This document shows, piece after piece, positions 6,803 through 9,829 of a stretch of DNA of 9,829 nt. Position numbers and translations under genes: made by a program. This stretch comes from an uncultured Thalassolituus sp. GTDB taxonomy: Bacteria; Pseudomonadota; Gammaproteobacteria; Pseudomonadales; Oceanobacteraceae. The notes beneath the pieces were generated by a model. The model saw nothing but the letters and a program-made list of their open reading frames with translations, did not search any database and was not told where the DNA came from. The DNA lies in assembly GCA_913054055.1 (NCBI GenBank), contig CAJXIT010000114.1:1-9829 (forward strand), read 5' to 3'. Numbering within the stretch: position 1 is the first letter of the stretch; each line of letters starts with the position of its first letter.

Positions 6803-6822
6803 ACATACCAAATTTGGTATGT
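6803..6822. promoter_or_regulatory. Perfect 20-bp palindrome, operator candidate upstream of ahr
   Basis: ACATACCAAATTTGGTATGT reads identically on both strands. It lies about 12-31 bases after the proposed transcription start and 33 bases before the ahr start codon, the position expected for a repressor that blocks elongation or initiation. Symmetric sites of this length suit TetR, MarR or HxlR-type dimers, but no such gene is in the window. As RNA it would form only an AT-rich hairpin with no U-run, so it is not a terminator. Confidence 0.6.
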
Positions 6823-6855
6823 AAAAAGCGATTTTTTGAATTAAGAGATAGCGTC

Positions 6856-7857
6856 ATGATTAAAGCGTATGCAGTGTTAGAAGCGGGTGGAAAATTAGAA
6901 CCGTTTGAATATGATCCCGGCCCACTGGCTGATCATGATGTAGAAATAGACGTGGATTATTGCGGAATATGCCACAGCGACCTGAGCATGATTAATAACG
7001 AATGGGGGGTAACCAAATACCCGTTTGTTCCGGGCCATGAAGTGGCTGGGCGTATCAGCGCCGTTGGCAAGCATGTTTCAAAATTTAAAGTAGGCGAAAG
7101 AGTGGGGTTAGGTTGGCACTCTGCTTACTGCAACGAATGCCAAACATGCATGGAAGGTGATCATAATTTATGTGCAACCGCTGAAGAAACCATTGTTGGT
7201 AGGCACGGTGGTTTTGCCGACAAAGTGCGTGCACAAGCAGCCAGTGTAGTGGCATTGCCTGAGAATTTAAAATCTGAATCAGCGGGGCCTTTATTCTGTG
7301 GCGGCATTACGGTTTACAACCCTTTGGTACAGTACGACATTAAACCCACCGCAAAAGTGGCTGTGATCGGTATTGGTGGCTTAGGGCATATGGCGCTTAA
7401 GTTTTTAAATGCTTGGGGCTGCGAAGTTACTGCGTTTACTTCGTCTGAATCAAAAGTTGAACAAGCTTTAGAATTGGGAGCGCATAAGACTTTGAGCAGT
7501 ACGGACCCTGATGCATTAAAAAAAGCCGCTTATTCATTTGATTTGATCATTTCCACTGTGAATGTTGGTCTTAACTGGAATGCTTATATTCGCACCTTAA
7601 AAACCAAAGGCCGTTTGCATTTTGTAGGCGCTTTGCTGGAGCCCGTGAAGCTGAATATTATTAGTTTGATGGATGCTCAACGATCAATTTCAGCGTCTCC
7701 AGTGGGCAGCCCGGCAGTGATTGCGCAAATGTTAGACTTTGCTGATCGTCATAATATATCGGCGGAAGTAGAAGAGTTTGAAATGAAAAATGTGAATGAA
7801 GCCGTTGACCGCTTAGAAAATGGCAGCCCACGATTTAGAGTGGTTTTAAAAAAATAA
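6856..7857 (+). CDS. ahr: NADPH-dependent aldehyde reductase, zinc alcohol dehydrogenase superfamily
   Basis: This 333-residue enzyme is a close relative of E. coli Ahr (YjgB), which reduces a broad range of aldehydes to alcohols with NADPH. Catalytic zinc ligands are Cys39 (GICHSD), His61-Glu62 (GHE) and Cys148 (PLFCGGITVY). The structural zinc site is complete: Cys92, Cys95, Cys98 and Cys106. The nucleotide-binding motif GIGGLG spans 172-177, and T195-S196-S197 after the second strand, in place of an acidic residue, fits NADPH preference. The similarity to Ahr runs the full length, including YCGICHSDLSMI and NEWG. The start at 6856 has AAGAGA seven bases upstream and gives the family N-terminus MIKAYAVLEAGG. 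A TTG at 6814 would put the operator inside the gene and is rejected. It is a single-gene unit with a near-consensus promoter, an operator candidate and a terminator, so its level is probably induced rather than constitutive. The enzyme is cytosolic. Confidence 0.95.
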   Translation: MIKAYAVLEAGGKLEPFEYDPGPLADHDVEIDVDYCGICHSDLSMINNEWGVTKYPFVPGHEVAGRISAVGKHVSKFKVGERVGLGWHSAYCNECQTCMEGDHNLCATAEETIVGRHGGFADKVRAQAASVVALPENLKSESAGPLFCGGITVYNPLVQYDIKPTAKVAVIGIGGLGHMALKFLNAWGCEVTAFTSSESKVEQALELGAHKTLSSTDPDALKKAAYSFDLIISTVNVGLNWNAYIRTLKTKGRLHFVGALLEPVKLNIISLMDAQRSISASPVGSPAVIAQMLDFADRHNISAEVEEFEMKNVNEAVDRLENGSPRFRVVLKK

Positions 7858-7881
7858 AATGACCATGCTAAGAGAATAAAG

Positions 7882-7903
7882 AACGGCCGAAAGGCCGTTT
7901 TTT
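7882..7903 (+). terminator. Rho-independent terminator between ahr and the AraC-type gene
   Basis: AACGGCC (7882-7888) pairs with GGCCGTT (7893-7899) around a GAAA tetraloop, followed by T's to 7903. The T-run overlaps the stop codon of the convergent regulator (7902-7904). On the minus strand the hairpin is followed by TTCTTTATTC, so it probably works in both directions. Confidence 0.88.
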
Positions 7904-8699
7904 ATTTCTGTGTGTTTTGTTTTGGCAGATTAAAATTTAACGAATTTTTTTGCAAAATGATGGAAGTGGGCGTCATACCCAGCATGGATTTAAATGTATT
8001 GGTGAAATGCGCACTGTCTGCAAAGCCAGCATTAATTGCTGCATCCGTTAGTGAATACCCTTCACCAATACTTAGTGCGGTGGTGAATAGTCGATGCCAC
8101 TGGCGGTAGCGCCTAACGGGAATGCCTGTTTGCAATTTAAAAAGTTGAATCAATCTGGGAACAGAAAGGTTGATGTCATCCGCTAACGACTCGATAGACA
8201 AGTTGTTATCAACATTTGATTTGATTTTTTCAACCACGGTTAAAATGCGTTTATCAATTTTGTGGGGAATGGTTTGCTGTTCAAGTGCCAGGTTAATAAT
8301 GCTATCTAATACTTCATATGCCTGTTCAGAATCCATTTGATTTTCATAAATACTCAAATACTGAGATTGGTAATTCGATTCAGGTGCTAGAGTGTACTTC
8401 ACTTTGTTCGTTTCAAATTGCATTTGCTCTGAAAATGCAGCCCAGTCACAACCCATAGGGTCAAGATTGCAGTTGGCAATAATGGCATCCTTAGTGTCTA
8501 TGATTACGCTTAAGCCAGGGGGCAGCAGCAGGCTTTTACACTCAATGGGGATTTCCATGTCAGGTGTCTTAAAGCTGATAGCGTCATCCAGTGAAACTAA
8601 TAGAGTAGCAGCACCTTGAGAAAGGTTGAGGGGCTCTGACAGTGGGCCAATATAGAGTGTGCGCTTATCCCAGAGGTATATTTGTGAAGGTAACGCCAT
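7902..8699 (-). CDS. AraC-family transcriptional regulator
   Basis: The protein has 265 residues. The C-terminal AraC/XylS DNA-binding domain occupies about 152-248 with both helix-turn-helix units: LSIESLADDINLSVPRLIQL at about 167-186, and SLTDAAINAGFADSAHFTNT at about 216-235 followed by FKSMLGMTPT. The second unit carries the family's diagnostic GF-x-D-x-x-HF-x-x-x-FK pattern. The N-terminal 150 residues would be the sensor. They are strand-rich and compatible with a small cupin-like fold, but I recognise no ligand signature. The ATG at 8699 has AGAGAG four bases upstream, and a possible -10 (TATGAT, minus strand, 8732-8737) lies in front without a good -35. It is divergent from the lipase over a 248-base gap, which makes the lipase the first candidate target; ahr, with which it converges, is the second. 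Neither is proven. Confidence 0.93.
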   Translation of the reverse strand: MALPSQIYLWDKRTLYIGPLSEPLNLSQGAATLLVSLDDAISFKTPDMEIPIECKSLLLPPGLSVIIDTKDAIIANCNLDPMGCDWAAFSEQMQFETNKVKYTLAPESNYQSQYLSIYENQMDSEQAYEVLDSIINLALEQQTIPHKIDKRILTVVEKIKSNVDNNLSIESLADDINLSVPRLIQLFKLQTGIPVRRYRQWHRLFTTALSIGEGYSLTDAAINAGFADSAHFTNTFKSMLGMTPTSIILQKNSLNFNLPKQNTQK

Positions 8700-8894
8700 G
8701 AAGCTCTCTAGTGATGTTTAATTCTCACTAAATCATACACAAAATGGCCTTCGCTGAGTATGCCGTTGACGGGTATTTTATAGAACATGTGTACTTAAGT
8801 GATTGTAACGGGTTGGCCATGTTAGGACATTCTGGTTCACATGATGCCCTGATCATCAATTCTTACAATTGTGTGACAAATGATCACTTTAATC

Positions 8895-8924
8895 TTGTAA
8901 ACGTTGCGCAGTCTCCAACATAAC
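8895..8924 (+). promoter_or_regulatory. Candidate lipase promoter
   Basis: TTGTAA (8895-8900) and CATAAC (8919-8924) are separated by 18 bases and each matches consensus at four of six positions. Transcription would start near 8931, just ahead of AAGAG at 8934-8938, which is nine bases from the ATG. The hexamers are weak, so an activator such as the divergent AraC protein would be plausible. Confidence 0.25.
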
Positions 8925-8947
8925 AATAAAAATAAGAGCACTCACCT

Positions 8948-9829
8948 ATGAAAAATAACGTACTAGGCTTACTGGCGGCTTGCCTGCTAGTGGTTTCTAC
9001 ACAATCTCATGCTGGATGGTTTAGTAACTATTTCAGTTATACCAAAACAAAGCACCCGATTATGCTGGTCCCAGGGATCTTTGCTTTTGATTCAATTTCC
9101 GCTGTTGATTACTGGTATCAAATACCGTCGGCAATCAATAAACGTGGAGGTAAAGCGTATGTGGCAAAAATCAATGCATTTGAAAGTTCTGTGCAACGTG
9201 GCGAAACGCTGATTGCACAAATGGAAGAAATCATTGCAACTTCACGTGGCAAGATCTCTAAGTTTAACTTAATGGGGCACAGCCAAGGTGGTATGACCAG
9301 TCGCTACGTGATGAGCGTTAGACCTGATCTTGTGGCCTCGGTTACAACTATGGCAACGCCGCATCAGGGGTCACCATTAGCGGATATCGTGACGGATATT
9401 GCTCCCCAGGGCAGTATTCAAGGGGTTCTGTTTGAGTCGTTTGCCAATACAATTGGTAACCTAGTTAATATGTTGTCTGATAACAAAAAAGACAAATCAG
9501 ATATCTATAGCATGTTAGGCGAATTCAACGCAGCGGGAGCGGCACAATACAATGCAACCTTTCCAGCAGGACTGCCATCTTCTGCGTGTGGTAATGGCCC
9601 TAGCCAAGTGAATATTGCAGGCCATACAATCAAAACCTATAGCTGGGGTGGCACTGGTCATTTCACTGGTGGCATTGATATCACAGACCCATTATTTGCT
9701 ATTACAGGCTTAGTGTTTGACGGTGGAAACGACGGGGTGACAGGTCAATGTTCAAGTCACTTTGGTAAAGTACTTCGTGATAACTATTTCATGAATCACT
9801 TAGATTTTAATAATCATATATTTGGCTTG
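8948..9829 (+). CDS. lip: Secreted triacylglycerol lipase, Pseudomonas/Burkholderia type (3' end outside window)
   Basis: The frame is open from the ATG at 8948 to the window edge, giving 294 residues with no stop. A signal peptide is clear: Lys2, a hydrophobic core at 5-16, and probable cleavage after Ser-His-Ala22. The alpha/beta-hydrolase core matches Pseudomonas aeruginosa LipA along its length. The nucleophile is Ser112 in GHSQGG, the catalytic Asp262 is in NDG and His284 is in NHLD. The disulfide is Cys214-Cys268, and the calcium ligands are probably Asp244 and Asp286. By comparison with LipA about 24 residues are missing. Enzymes of this group hydrolyse long-chain triglycerides, are folded in the periplasm by a membrane-bound foldase (Lif/LipB, often the next gene) and leave through the type II secretion system. 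Oddities: the usual His-Gly before the oxyanion residue is Pro42-Gly43, and Gln follows the nucleophile as in Burkholderia lipases. It is divergent from the AraC-type regulator. Confidence 0.95.
   Translation, partial: MKNNVLGLLAACLLVVSTQSHAGWFSNYFSYTKTKHPIMLVPGIFAFDSISAVDYWYQIPSAINKRGGKAYVAKINAFESSVQRGETLIAQMEEIIATSRGKISKFNLMGHSQGGMTSRYVMSVRPDLVASVTTMATPHQGSPLADIVTDIAPQGSIQGVLFESFANTIGNLVNMLSDNKKDKSDIYSMLGEFNAAGAAQYNATFPAGLPSSACGNGPSQVNIAGHTIKTYSWGGTGHFTGGIDITDPLFAITGLVFDGGNDGVTGQCSSHFGKVLRDNYFMNHLDFNNHIFGL

Noticed and set aside
6814..6855. TTG start giving a 14-residue longer Ahr
   Set aside because: It would overlap the palindromic operator and has no ribosome binding site. The ATG at 6856 has one and gives the family N-terminus.
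8872..8888. CRP site
   Set aside because: The half-sites TGTGA and TCACT are separated by seven instead of six bases, so a canonical CRP dimer would not fit. It is kept only as a weak dyad in the findings.
8974..8983. A lipobox-like LAAC (residues 9-12) in the lipase signal peptide
   Set aside because: The hydrophobic stretch before the Cys is only about five residues, too short for a lipoprotein signal. A normal signal peptidase I site (SHA at 20-22) follows, and the family is secreted in soluble form.
9009..9212. 67-codon plus-strand frame
   Set aside because: It is out of frame within the lipase gene, whose catalytic motifs run through this region in another frame.
1..9829. CRISPR arrays, insertion sequences, attachment sites, tRNA genes, defence or toxin-antitoxin modules
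   Set aside because: No regularly spaced repeats, transposase or integrase motifs, cloverleaf structures or small two-gene modules were seen on either strand.

Overview
The window looks like chromosomal DNA from a marine-type gammaproteobacterium, possibly of the Oceanospirillales/Pseudomonadales. This is an inference from three things: the long (367-residue) form of PurC, a Pseudomonas/Burkholderia-type secreted lipase, and an Ahr-like aldehyde reductase very similar to the E. coli enzyme, all in moderately AT-rich DNA with compact intergenic gaps. There are no tRNA or rRNA genes, insertion sequences, integrases or CRISPR arrays. No gene-free stretch exceeds 300 bases.

Layout from left to right. 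(1) 1-240 is the 3' end of an unrecognised reading frame entering from the left. (2) 440-1981 (+) is a roughly 500-residue protein of unknown function with a central Rossmann-like GAGSEVG motif. (3) A 38-bp perfect palindrome at 2013-2050 is a probable bidirectional terminator between it and the convergent purC (2068-3171, -). (4) A glutathione S-transferase (3356-4027, -) is divergent from a PhnA/YjdM-family zinc-ribbon protein (4235-4804, +). (5) A LysR-type regulator (4882-5763, -) is divergent from a DJ-1/PfpI, Hsp31-like protein (5947-6621, +). An inverted repeat between them overlaps the lysR -10 box and sits near -65 of the other promoter. (6) A zinc-dependent aldehyde reductase (ahr, 6856-7857, +) has a near-consensus promoter followed by a perfect 20-bp palindromic operator candidate. 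(7) A convergent AraC-type regulator (7902-8699, -) is divergent from a secreted triacylglycerol lipase (8948 to the window end, +), which is cut off by the window edge about 24 codons before its expected end.

The genes are mostly single transcription units, each with its own promoter or terminator, rather than one operon. Three of them (GST, Hsp31-like DJ-1 protein, Ahr) belong to families that handle reactive electrophiles or carbonyls, so the 3.3-7.9 kb part may be a loose aldehyde/electrophile stress neighbourhood. I did not find a recognisable novel defence or mobile system. The most worthwhile leads are the unknown Rossmann-like protein, the lysR/pfpI control region, and the orphan operator in front of ahr.
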